Source: Lachnospiraceae bacterium
GTDB taxonomy: Bacteria; Bacillota; Clostridia; Lachnospirales; Lachnospiraceae
Assembly: GCA_017469275.1 (NCBI GenBank)
Contig: JAFUGT010000009.1
Span: 1-64,000, forward strand
Length of the DNA: 64,000 nt
Direction: 5' to 3'
The notes beneath the pieces are model-generated. The model searched no databases, was not told the origin of the DNA, and worked only from the letters and a program-made list of their open reading frames with translations. How positions within the stretch are numbered: position 1 is the first letter of the stretch; the number at the start of each line of letters is the position of its first letter. Of the stretch, positions 37,515 through 46,079 are shown one piece after another. A program made the position numbers and the translations under genes.

Positions 37515-38426
37515 ATGAAAAAAGAATTAGTGACTGAGGATGGTATTACATACAAAAAACATAGCATGAGCAAGAAGGATAAGAAGAATTCTGTCCTATA
37601 CATGCTTGCCAGCATACTAGGTGTGATGGTGTTCTTTATATTACCGTTTTTTGTAGTCATATACTACGCATTAGTGGATAATCCCATTAACCATCAGTTT
37701 GTAGGTTTGGATAATTTTATTCGTATTCTTCAAAACTCCTCTTTCTTGCAGGCGGCTAAAAATACTGCAACCTTTTCTCTGGTTGCAGTACCGCTTGCGG
37801 TAATTCTTTCTTTGGTAATGGCGATGATTCTTGAGGAAAATATTCCCATGAAGAGTCAGTTCCGTACCTTTTTCTTAAGTCCTATGATGGTTCCGGTGGC
37901 TTCCATTGTACTTATTTGGCAGGTGCTGTTTGATTACAATGGGGCAATTAATGAATTTGTCAAAAATCTGGGTGGGGCTCCTATTGATTGGTTTAAGTCG
38001 AGCTATAGCCAGATTGTTATTGTTGTGCTTTTCCTTTGGAAAAATCTCGGATATAATATGATACTTTTCATGTCGGCATTAAATGCTATTCCCAAGGATG
38101 TTCTTGAGGTGGCAAAATTAGAAAGTGCCTCTGATTTTCAGATATTCCGTTATATAAAACTTCGATATTTATCATCGACAATTCTGTTTGTGGCAATCTT
38201 ATCACTTATCAATTCCTTTAAGGTATTCAGAGAGGTTTATCTTCTTACGGGAGATTATCCGTATGATTCTTTATATATGCTGCAGCATTTTATGAATAAC
38301 ACCTTTAAGTCCTTGGATTATCAGAAACTGTCCGCGGCGGCCATAATTATGGGTATTGTTATGTGTATAGTAATCGGATTCCTGTTCTTTGTGGAGGATC
38401 GTTACGGAAAGGATGTGGAAGGCTGA
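37515..38426 (+). CDS. carbohydrate ABC transporter permease (MalF type)
   Basis: 303 residues with six membrane segments. The EAA loop (LEVAKLESASDFQIFRYIKLRYLSST) contacts an ATPase. It belongs to the CUT1-type sugar permeases that pair with a MalG-like partner, encoded directly after it with a TGATG stop/start overlap. No ATPase gene is in the operon, so a shared MsmK-like ATPase from elsewhere is expected, as in many Firmicutes. Confidence 0.9.
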   Translation: MKKELVTEDGITYKKHSMSKKDKKNSVLYMLASILGVMVFFILPFFVVIYYALVDNPINHQFVGLDNFIRILQNSSFLQAAKNTATFSLVAVPLAVILSLVMAMILEENIPMKSQFRTFFLSPMMVPVASIVLIWQVLFDYNGAINEFVKNLGGAPIDWFKSSYSQIVIVVLFLWKNLGYNMILFMSALNAIPKDVLEVAKLESASDFQIFRYIKLRYLSSTILFVAILSLINSFKVFREVYLLTGDYPYDSLYMLQHFMNNTFKSLDYQKLSAAAIIMGIVMCIVIGFLFFVEDRYGKDVEG

Positions 38427-39574
38427 TGGATACGGAAAGACAGACATATATCACCGGTAATGAAAAACAGGAGACGCAGCCGGATATGTTCGTCAATGAA
38501 GAACAGGAAAAACACCCGAATATGCCCGATAATAAAGAGCAGGAAATGCGGTCGGATATCAGCGGTAATGAAGAATATGAAAAACAGCAGGATATCGTCG
38601 ATAATGGAGAGCAACAAAGGTCGGAATCCGATGATAAAAGAGAGAATAAGGTAAAAGAATGGCGGATGAGAAATGCTAAGAAGAGACATCTTATAAAGAA
38701 GATACTCTTCACTTTGATAGCGGCTGTGTTTGCAATATCATTTTTACTCCCCACAATTTTAACCATGGCTAATTCTTTCATGTCATCGGCAGAAATAAGT
38801 ACTAATTACGGTGTAATATTCAATCAATATAAGCAGCTCGAATATGGAGAAAAGGATACGGACTTTGTTGCCGAGAAGGTTAATCTCAAACTGATTCCTG
38901 ACATGGTGGATTTTTCCCAGTATTCAACCGTATTGCTTAAGAGTCCTGAATATCTGTTGAAATTCTGGAATTCGGTAATACTTGTAATTCCAATAATGAT
39001 ACTTCAGATAGTGGTTGCGCTTGGTGCTTCTTATAGTTTCATGAGGTTTAGGAGCAAGCGGAGAGAGGTACTGTTTTTTATGTATGTGGCAGTTATGTTG
39101 ATGCCCTTTCAGGTTACATTGGTGCCTAACTATATTGTAGCGGATTGGTTGCATATTTTAGACACGAGATGGTCTATAATACTTCCGGGAATCTTTGCTC
39201 CGTTTAGTGTGTACCTGCTGACAAAGTTTATGAGACGTATTCCGACTTCTTTGATTGAGGCGGCGCAGCTTGATGGTGCTAATGAATGGCAGATATTTTC
39301 AAAGATATGTGTTCCATTGTGTAAGGGGCCTATTGCTTCGGTGGCAATTCTTGTTTTTATTGATTATTGGAATATGGTGGAACAGCCCCTTATTATGCTT
39401 TCAGATGCAGACAAGCATCCGTTATCTGTATTCTTATCAAAGATCAATACAGGTGAAGTAGGACTGGCATTTGCGGTAGCTACCATATATATGGTTCCCA
39501 CGATTCTGATATTCCTTTATGGTGAAGAATATCTTGTAGATGGTATATCCTATTCCGGCAGTGTAAAAGGATGA
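38426..39574 (+). CDS. carbohydrate ABC transporter permease (MalG type) with repetitive N-terminus
   Basis: About 382 residues. The ATG at 38426 overlaps the previous stop; an in-frame start at 38363 would overlap 64 bases. Residues about 12-70 are a charged 12-residue repeat in four and a half degenerate copies (NEEQEKHPNMPD, NKEQEMRSDISG and so on) ahead of the first membrane segment. The permease follows, with the EAA loop LIEAAQLDGANEWQIFSKICVPLCKGP. A repeat of this kind would sit in the cytoplasm and is not normal for the family. Confidence 0.88.
   Translation: MDTERQTYITGNEKQETQPDMFVNEEQEKHPNMPDNKEQEMRSDISGNEEYEKQQDIVDNGEQQRSESDDKRENKVKEWRMRNAKKRHLIKKILFTLIAAVFAISFLLPTILTMANSFMSSAEISTNYGVIFNQYKQLEYGEKDTDFVAEKVNLKLIPDMVDFSQYSTVLLKSPEYLLKFWNSVILVIPIMILQIVVALGASYSFMRFRSKRREVLFFMYVAVMLMPFQVTLVPNYIVADWLHILDTRWSIILPGIFAPFSVYLLTKFMRRIPTSLIEAAQLDGANEWQIFSKICVPLCKGPIASVAILVFIDYWNMVEQPLIMLSDADKHPLSVFLSKINTGEVGLAFAVATIYMVPTILIFLYGEEYLVDGISYSGSVKG
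38459..38602 (+). repeat. 36-base degenerate tandem repeat in the MalG-type permease gene
   Basis: Four units start at 38459, 38495, 38531 and 38567, each beginning with AAT(G/A)A and each encoding a 12-residue block that starts with Asn and has acidic and Gln residues. The copies have diverged but keep frame and length. Confidence 0.75.
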
Positions 39575-39591
39575 TATAAAAGGAGGAAAAA

Positions 39592-41229
39592 ATGGAAGAC
39601 TCAAAGCGTAAAAAAATAATTAAAAAGGTGGCAACAATTTTCATAGTAGTGCTGTTGTTGCTGACATTTTTTTCAAATACTATCATGAATTATTCTTTGC
39701 CTGAAGTGGCGACTGAGCCGGTAACGTCGGGAACAGTATCTAACAAAGTGAGAGGCCAGGGCGTTGTTGAGACCAATTCTGAAAATGAGGTAACTGTCAG
39801 CGGAACCCGTAAAATCAAGGAAGTTAAAGTGGCGGTCGGGGATGAAGTGAAGGCAGGAGATGTGTTATTTACTTTTGAAGACGGAGAGAATTCCGAGCTT
39901 GATGAAGCCGAGAAGAATCTGGAGAACCTTGAACTTTCATACGCAAAATCACTTCTCAAGTTAGGACCTGATTATACAGAAGATAATATAGGTATCAAAG
40001 ATGCGAAGAAAGATCTTCAGGATGCCATAGATGCACAGGAAAAGGCGGCGAAGAATGACAAAGCCCTCAAGGCGGCAAAGAAGGACCTTGATAAGACTAA
40101 GAGTGATATTGAGGCAGCTCAGACTAAGGTAAATGAACTCCAGAGCAAAGCGGATGCATTTGCGGAGATTGGAGATTATGATACCATTAGCTCCCAGCTT
40201 GCCGAAGATGAGAAAGCATTAAAGAGATTAAAGGAAGATCTTGCAATTGCCAAAGAAAATGGTGAGGATACATTGCAGTTAGACCGTGATATAGAAGATA
40301 AGCAGGCATCAATTGATAAAGATAAGAAATTGCTGGAATCTCTTAAATCGAGCAAATCAGTTAACGATGAACTTAAGACTGCCAAAGCAAATCTTGAAAC
40401 CCTTACCAAGACTCAGGAGACTCAGGAGACAAAGGTTACAGAATTGTCCGCAGCAGGTACACTTGACGATGCGAAGACAGCAGTGAAAGAAAAGAAGAAG
40501 ACTTTGGAAACTCTGGTCCGCGCTCTTGATAAGAGGAAAGAAGAGGATGCGTTAAATGCTAAAAGTGAAGCGATGGATAACGAAGCGGCGGTAAAAGAGA
40601 TAGATGATCAGAAGGAGAAAGTCAATCAGTTAAAAAAGAGTGATGATCTTAAGGAAGTTAAGGCGTCAGAGGATGGCATAATATCCGAGATAGTAGTCAA
40701 GGAGGGTGATACGGCAACCCCTGAGGCTCCTTTGGCACGTATTCAACTTAAAGACAGCGGCTATATTGTTAAAGTTAATATAACAAAGGCCCAGAGCAAA
40801 CTTATCAGAGTCGGTGATGAAGCAACCATCGAGAATATATGGGATGACAGCGTATCGGCAACAGTTAAGAATATCAGGGTAGATACGGAGAATCCTAATC
40901 AGAATATGATAGTTACATTTGAGGTTAAGGGAGATGTACAGGTTGGTCAGACCCTTGCGTTTGCAGTCGGTGAGAAAAACAACAGATATGATGCAGTTGT
41001 TCCGAACAATGCTGTAAAAGAAGACAGCAAGGGTAAATTTGTGCTCGTCCTTAAGGTTAAAGGTACACCGCTTGGAAACCGCTATACTGTTAAACGTGCA
41101 GACATCGAGGTTCAGGCTTCGGATGATACTTCATCAGGTGTTACCGGTGGTGTGTATGAGTATGATGATGTTATAACCAATTCGTCCAAGCCACTTGAAA
41201 ATGGGATGCAGGTAAGGTTAGTGCAGTAA
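39592..41229 (+). CDS. membrane-fusion protein (HlyD/MacA type) with long coiled coil
   Basis: 545 residues. One N-terminal membrane segment (residues 11-28), a biotinyl-lipoyl-like half (VRGQGVVETNSENEVTVSGTRKIKEVKVAVGDEVKAGDVLF), a coiled coil from about residue 95 to 350 rich in Lys, Glu, Ala and Asp, the second lipoyl half (KASEDGIISEIVVKEGDTATPEAPL) and a beta-barrel end. It bridges an inner-membrane transporter to the outside. GGAGG precedes the ATG, 18 bases after the permease gene. Its usual MacB-like partner could be the next gene, but no ATPase is present. Confidence 0.85.
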   Translation: MEDSKRKKIIKKVATIFIVVLLLLTFFSNTIMNYSLPEVATEPVTSGTVSNKVRGQGVVETNSENEVTVSGTRKIKEVKVAVGDEVKAGDVLFTFEDGENSELDEAEKNLENLELSYAKSLLKLGPDYTEDNIGIKDAKKDLQDAIDAQEKAAKNDKALKAAKKDLDKTKSDIEAAQTKVNELQSKADAFAEIGDYDTISSQLAEDEKALKRLKEDLAIAKENGEDTLQLDRDIEDKQASIDKDKKLLESLKSSKSVNDELKTAKANLETLTKTQETQETKVTELSAAGTLDDAKTAVKEKKKTLETLVRALDKRKEEDALNAKSEAMDNEAAVKEIDDQKEKVNQLKKSDDLKEVKASEDGIISEIVVKEGDTATPEAPLARIQLKDSGYIVKVNITKAQSKLIRVGDEATIENIWDDSVSATVKNIRVDTENPNQNMIVTFEVKGDVQVGQTLAFAVGEKNNRYDAVVPNNAVKEDSKGKFVLVLKVKGTPLGNRYTVKRADIEVQASDDTSSGVTGGVYEYDDVITNSSKPLENGMQVRLVQ

Positions 41230-41255
41230 ATTGATGGTTATTAGGAGAAATAAGA

Positions 41256-42611
41256 ATGTCAACAATAGCAACATATATAAAACGACATAGAGTGGTTTTA
41301 ATAATAGATTTAATTCTTATCATCATGTATATTATTGTAACATCTGTAGCGCATAACAAAGTATCAACGTTGTATTCCCAACAGGAAGCCTCAAGATGGG
41401 AAAATGATGAGGTGACTAATGTTACCGGGAAGGATAAAAATTCTAAAGCTCCTAATAAGAAGAAAGTGAATCTTAAGAGTCTTGTGGGAGAAAAACGGAT
41501 GCCTTATGCTCAGGTCAGTGCTTTCATTTCACCGGGGCATGGTATGCAGCTTGACGAGGTTTCCAATGTCAGAAGTTCTATTGCGGAAAAACTAAACAAA
41601 GATTCCTATTCGGATTCCATGACAGGTGGAAGAGTGTGGATTGATGCATATAGCTGCGAAACTAATATTAATCTTAGAAAAGATACCAATACTCTTTCCG
41701 CAACAGCAGTAGGAGTTGGAGGGGATTTCTTTCAATTCCATCCCATGAAACTCCTATCGGGGAGCTATATAGCTGACAGTGACCTAAATCATGACAGGAT
41801 TGTAGTAGACGAGAATTTTGCATGGGCCATGTTTGGCTCAAATGATATTGTGGGAATGCAGGTGTGGTTAGGAGATAGCATTTATTTCATTTCAGGTGTC
41901 GTGGAGGTGCCTGAGGATGATATATCAGCATTGGCTTATGGTGATAATAACCGTGTATATATGTACTACAGCGAATTAAAAAGAATAAATGAAAATCTTC
42001 CGATTACATGCTATGAGGCAGTATTGCCAAATCCCATTTCCAATTATGCATATTACGCATTGAGAGAGGCTTACGGTCTGTCGGATGACAGTGAAGATAC
42101 TTCACTTAATAAGAAGAAAAATCCATTGTCCTTTGATGATGTTGAAATAATAGAGAATACCAAACGTTTTAATACTATGGAATTGCTAACTAATATTAAG
42201 ACGTGGAAATTCCGGACTATGAGAACATCTTCTGTCGGGTATCCATACTGGGAAAATGTTGCCAGAGTACAGGATGATACGCAGATGAGGTTATTGCTGG
42301 TACGGATTATCCTGCTTATATTTCCGATTTTAAGTGGAATATGGTTTGTTTACGGTCTTTGGAAAAAGAAGACATGGACCATTAAGGGACTTTTGCTTGA
42401 AGAGATTGATAAGGCTAAAGAGCGTAAAGCATGGAAACTATATGAAGAGAAGATGGCAGCGGAGGACGCGGCGGAGAACCTTGAGTTGGCAATGGAGGAC
42501 GTTGGATTAGCTGCAGAAAATGAAGTGGAAAACACTGATATAGCGGCAGAGAACATGGAGATAGCAATAAAGAATGCGGAAGATGAAATGGTCGTAGAGA
42601 ATAAATCATGA
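41256..42611 (+). CDS. MacB-like periplasmic-core membrane protein with repetitive acidic tail
   Basis: 451 residues. N-terminal membrane segment (VVLIIDLILIIMYIIVTSV), an extracytoplasmic region resembling the MacB periplasmic core (VGVGGDFFQFHPMKLLSGSYI, VVDENFAWAMFGSNDIVGMQVWLGD, ISGVVEV), and a second membrane segment near residue 350. The tail (about 400-451) repeats blocks like AAENLELAMEDVG and AAENMEIAIKNAE. Only two membrane segments are present instead of the four of a full MacB permease, and there is no ATPase domain. It probably works with the membrane-fusion protein upstream. AGGAG precedes the ATG. Confidence 0.7.
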   Translation: MSTIATYIKRHRVVLIIDLILIIMYIIVTSVAHNKVSTLYSQQEASRWENDEVTNVTGKDKNSKAPNKKKVNLKSLVGEKRMPYAQVSAFISPGHGMQLDEVSNVRSSIAEKLNKDSYSDSMTGGRVWIDAYSCETNINLRKDTNTLSATAVGVGGDFFQFHPMKLLSGSYIADSDLNHDRIVVDENFAWAMFGSNDIVGMQVWLGDSIYFISGVVEVPEDDISALAYGDNNRVYMYYSELKRINENLPITCYEAVLPNPISNYAYYALREAYGLSDDSEDTSLNKKKNPLSFDDVEIIENTKRFNTMELLTNIKTWKFRTMRTSSVGYPYWENVARVQDDTQMRLLLVRIILLIFPILSGIWFVYGLWKKKTWTIKGLLLEEIDKAKERKAWKLYEEKMAAEDAAENLELAMEDVGLAAENEVENTDIAAENMEIAIKNAEDEMVVENKS

Positions 42612-42667
42612 ATTACAGGTCAGAATGACATATAATTCCAATCGTATGGAGGGGAGCAAACCGTCAC

Positions 42668-42832
42668 AATATTATTCCTTTTATCATCGAGGATGAAAAA
42701 AAGAATTACTATTAAAGAGGTCTCTATGAGTGGAGAAATGAAAAAGGCTGGCTTACAGACACTTGTCTGGATGGACAGGATGTTTTTGTAAGACTACTGG
42801 ATATGTTAGATATACCATATGAGCGTGATTAG
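42668..42832 (+). pseudogene. remnant of a Fic-family protein C-terminus
   Basis: One frame reads NIIPFIIEDEKKNYY, a TAA at 42713-42715, then RGLYEWRNEKGWLTDTCLDGQ and DVFVRLLDMLDIPYERD before TAG. This matches my memory of the C-terminal region of clostridial Fic-domain proteins, where YYRGL, EW and LTDTCL are conserved; the TAA stands where a Tyr codon would be. No Fic core or start is present upstream, so only a decayed end remains. The identification is by pattern. Confidence 0.45.
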
Positions 42833-42853
42833 CCCGGATGGAAATTATATACT

Positions 42854-44638
42854 TTAATCACCTATATGAATTGTGGTATAGCCGTCATCCTTCTTTTTGC
42901 CACTGTTTTTCGAACTGCTTGAATTGGTTGAATTGGTTGAATTGTTAGTACTTGTAGTAGTGTTGTTTGAATTTGAATCGTTTATGGTAGCATTGTTTGT
43001 AGTATTATTATTATTAGAATCTGTATTAGGGTTATTTTTAGATGCCTGGGCGTTTTGCTCAGGCTCTTTTCCTTTGCTTACAGTTAATACCATGTTTGCG
43101 ATACTCCCTTTTGTGAACTGAGTATTGCTTTTGATGCTTTGGTTTATTATCTTGTCTTTGTCATATACGTTGCTGTACTCCGATACGGTATGAATCTGAA
43201 TACCTGAGTTTATTGAACTCAAATATGATATTGCTCTGTCTACTGACCAACCGGTGAAATTAACCATAGTTAAAATATCTGATGTGGCTTTGGTTGAGTC
43301 AGTATTTTTGTTTATATCGGATTGCTCGGCTATATCAGTATTTTTGCTTATATCGGATTGCTCGGCTATATCAGTATTTTTGCTTATATCGGATTGTTCA
43401 GGTGCATCAGAATCGGAGGTTGTAAGAAGAGTGTTATTCTGCTTAGTTGACTCAGATGCGTTGTTAATAGCTTTGGAAGTTAAAGTTGTACCAGAGTTGT
43501 TTACCAAAGGTTTAATGGTGAAAAATCCTAAACCAAGGACAATTAATAGCGCAAAAACTCCAACAATAATACGAAAAAGTCTGTTTGAAAATATACCTGA
43601 TTTGAATTTTTTTCTCGTATATTCAGTATGTATCTCGGTTATTCGGTCATCCGATGATGGCGTAGTCAATGAATTAAGCAGTATACTTACCGAAGGGTAG
43701 CGCTCCTTAATAGATAGAGAAAGTCCTGTTAGGATTGCTTTCATCTGGTATTCCTCAAGCCCGCCTTCACTTTGAATTGCCGAAAGTTTTTTCTCAGTGG
43801 AATCCGTTTGGTTTGTCTGCTGCATGCGCGCCAAAGAGTCCATAGGCTGAGTTTGAGTGAGGGCATAGTAAATGGTGGCACATATACCATATACATCTGT
43901 CCATGGTCCCATTTTGCCATTGGGTATGTATTGTTCGGGTGGCGCATAGCCTGCTTTGAGAATTACGGTATAGGTCTTTGATGCATTGAGATTACTATGA
44001 TTAGCCGAACCGAAATCAATAAGGTGAAGCTTGTTGTCTAATCCTATCAAAAGATTATCAGGACTAATATCCCTATGAATCAATCCTTTCTTGTGTATGA
44101 CAGAGAGATCTTTTAACAGGGGCTTCATGAGATTCATTATATCATCAAAAGAAATGGCACCTTCTTTGCGAACAAGGTTTTGTATGGTAAGACCTTCTAT
44201 ATATTCCATGACAATATATGTGGTGTTGTTGGCATCAAAAATATCAAGTATGGATACGATGCTTTCAAGATGGCTGAATTCTTTTAACAGGTATGCCTCC
44301 TGACGGAAACGTTCAATTCCCTTGTTGAAACTAACTGCCAGTTTTCCTTCAAAATGAGTTACATAGTAAGGGTTTTCACCCTGAGTACTTCTTGCTGCAA
44401 TTCCCGAAGGATAGTATTCTTTGATTGCAACAAAATGTGGCGCATTATCGCTATCAATATTTAAAGTGTGTGTATTTGACCCGGCTTGGAATTTTGCGTA
44501 TGCGCTTGCTATGTACTTCGAATCAATGGCTTTATATGTAATGCCAAAGCCGCCTTCACCCAGAATACTGTCTATGACGTATCTTTCATTTAACCTGTAT
44601 CCGATTGGAAGAGTGTGAGATAATGGTTGTTTTCCCAT
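42854..44638 (-). CDS. membrane Ser/Thr protein kinase with one PASTA-like domain
   Basis: About 594 residues. Kinase domain with glycine loop GEGGFGITYKA, lysine in FVAIKEYYP, catalytic loop LIHRDISPDNLL, LIDFGSANH and GYAPPEQYIPNGKMGPWTDVYG; all key residues are present. A juxtamembrane stretch, one membrane segment (IIVGVFALLIVLGLGFFTI), a linker with three 12-residue repeats (EQSDISKNTDIA), one PASTA-like domain (TMVNFTGWSVDRAISYLSS...LTVSKGKE) and an Asn/Ser/Thr-rich tail ending KKDDG follow. The ATG at 44638 lies eight bases after the stop of the FHA gene; the in-frame ATG at 44683 has no ribosome site. Usual PknB proteins have three or more PASTA domains. Confidence 0.88.
   Translation of the reverse strand: MGKQPLSHTLPIGYRLNERYVIDSILGEGGFGITYKAIDSKYIASAYAKFQAGSNTHTLNIDSDNAPHFVAIKEYYPSGIAARSTQGENPYYVTHFEGKLAVSFNKGIERFRQEAYLLKEFSHLESIVSILDIFDANNTTYIVMEYIEGLTIQNLVRKEGAISFDDIMNLMKPLLKDLSVIHKKGLIHRDISPDNLLIGLDNKLHLIDFGSANHSNLNASKTYTVILKAGYAPPEQYIPNGKMGPWTDVYGICATIYYALTQTQPMDSLARMQQTNQTDSTEKKLSAIQSEGGLEEYQMKAILTGLSLSIKERYPSVSILLNSLTTPSSDDRITEIHTEYTRKKFKSGIFSNRLFRIIVGVFALLIVLGLGFFTIKPLVNNSGTTLTSKAINNASESTKQNNTLLTTSDSDAPEQSDISKNTDIAEQSDISKNTDIAEQSDINKNTDSTKATSDILTMVNFTGWSVDRAISYLSSINSGIQIHTVSEYSNVYDKDKIINQSIKSNTQFTKGSIANMVLTVSKGKEPEQNAQASKNNPNTDSNNNNTTNNATINDSNSNNTTTSTNNSTNSTNSSSSKNSGKKKDDGYTTIHIGD
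43299..43406 (-). repeat. 36-base tandem repeat, three copies, in the kinase gene
   Basis: Units start at 43299, 43335 and 43371 on the plus strand (TCAGTATTTTTGCTTATATC and so on) with one or two differences. On the coding strand they encode a 12-residue block of the extracellular linker between the membrane segment and the PASTA-like domain. Confidence 0.85.
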
Positions 44639-44646
44639 AATGATTT

Positions 44647-45156
44647 CTATAGGGTCTCCTTCCAGGAAAAATCTTCTTTGCATAGAGCAATAAAAATAAA
44701 TGTCATTGCTCCGATTATAATTCGGTCGCGGTCATTTAGAAGTACAGGTTCTGTTTCTGCTGCGGATAAGGACTTGCCATTGATGATGACCGGATTGACT
44801 CCATTTTTTGTTTCGAGATAATAAGCATTATCTTTACTGTTATAGATTATGGCGGCATGAATAAATCTGCTTACTTCCGGATCGCTTTTGAGATAAATAT
44901 CCATGTTGGCACCACGTCCGATGGCGTTATATCCTTCGTGTATTGGAAAGCTATTGCCGTATTCAGCTCCATCAATGCATACAAGCCACCCCACAAGCAT
45001 GGCATTTACAGCGGAGTTGATTTCTTCTATAGGTCTCTCAATTTCATCGGTGGAGATGTTGTGTTGATTTTCCAAAATTATAGAAGCGCACTCCGGGCAA
45101 TCGGGGAAACGGTCTGCATTATATATGTGATTGTTAGGACATTTGATCAGATTCAT
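44647..45156 (-). CDS. zinc-ribbon and FHA domain protein
   Basis: About 169 residues. The N-terminus MNLIKCPNNHIYNADRFPDC with PEC following gives a small Cys-based metal site. The rest is a forkhead-associated domain (IHEGYNAIGRGANMDIYLKSDPEVSRFIHAAIIYN, TKNGVNPVIINGKSL, LLNDRDRIIIGAMTFIFI) that binds phosphothreonine. The second ATG (45156) is seven bases after AGGAG; the first (45162) is too close. It stops eight bases before the kinase start and is thus a likely substrate or docking partner of that kinase. Confidence 0.85.
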   Translation of the reverse strand: MNLIKCPNNHIYNADRFPDCPECASIILENQHNISTDEIERPIEEINSAVNAMLVGWLVCIDGAEYGNSFPIHEGYNAIGRGANMDIYLKSDPEVSRFIHAAIIYNSKDNAYYLETKNGVNPVIINGKSLSAAETEPVLLNDRDRIIIGAMTFIFIALCKEDFSWKETL

Positions 45157-45243
45157 AAGCATGCTCCTGTGTATATGGTAGAACCGGAGTGGAACGGAGA
45201 TAACTCCGCAGAGCCGGCCGGCAGTCGACGTAAAATATTGTGA

Positions 45244-45960
45244 TTATATAAGCCTATACTGTAACTCTCTGTCTCCGAAGCATATGACTGAGCCGGAGGG
45301 AAGAGTGTGAATTTTATCTGGAGTTAATTTTTCGGCGTGACCGTTTTCTTGTATTACATAAGTTCCATTGTGAGAATGGTCAATCAGCTCATAGGTATTG
45401 TCCGGTTTGTATATTATATCACAGTGGGAACGGCTTATGTAGGGAAGGTTTATGATTATATTACTTGATTTATTATCTCTGCCTATGGTGGATTTTTCAT
45501 TGGGATACATTCTTACTATTGAGCCGTAATAATCTCCTTTGATGCAGACGAGAGCGCCGGTGACTGTTTTTTGAAGAGTAGGGGCATTGTCAGGTGGTTG
45601 ACGAAAAATGCCGATTATATCTTTTCTGTATTTTTCACTCACAGGAATGGACGTGTCTTCAATATAGATCATATTATCGCTATATCGGGCATTAGGTGTA
45701 ATGGAAATCAGATAGCTTTGATGACATCTTACAAAACCGTAAGGGTATAGGGATTTTGCAATCTCCGAAAGTTTTCCATAGAAACATTCTGTTTTGTCTT
45801 TGTCTGTTGAAGAATGTATTATGCATTTTCTGGCATTGCTCTCAATATATAGGATATCTTTGAGAGAAATGCGTTGATGATTGCCCTTATACATGAATTG
45901 TATAAATGCTCCATCATTGCCGGATGATGTATTGTCTGATGCTATTACTTGTGCCTGCAT
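45244..45960 (-). CDS. LytTR DNA-binding domain fused to an FHA domain
   Basis: 238 residues. Residues about 15-115 are LytTR (FIQFMYKGNHQRISLKDILYIESNARKCIIH, FYGKLSEIAKSLYPYGFVRCHQSYLIS). Residues about 130-238 are FHA (GDYYGSIVRMYPNEKSTIGRDNKSSNIIINLPYISRSHCDII, ELIDHSHNGTYV, LPSGSVICFGDRELQYRL). LytTR normally sits behind a receiver domain; here the input is a phosphothreonine reader. AAGGAAGG lies before the ATG. With the adjacent kinase this suggests transcription controlled by Ser/Thr phosphorylation, possibly of the LRR genes next to it (inference). Confidence 0.88.
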   Translation of the reverse strand: MQAQVIASDNTSSGNDGAFIQFMYKGNHQRISLKDILYIESNARKCIIHSSTDKDKTECFYGKLSEIAKSLYPYGFVRCHQSYLISITPNARYSDNMIYIEDTSIPVSEKYRKDIIGIFRQPPDNAPTLQKTVTGALVCIKGDYYGSIVRMYPNEKSTIGRDNKSSNIIINLPYISRSHCDIIYKPDNTYELIDHSHNGTYVIQENGHAEKLTPDKIHTLPSGSVICFGDRELQYRLI

Positions 45961-46079
45961 GTGTATTATCCTTCCTTTATGTCTAATTGCTTATGACTTC
46001 TGAATAACTTACGTAGTTGTGTATATGTCCTTCGGGAAATGGATGTGCTTATAGTTGTTTTTATGTTTTTGATTAATGG

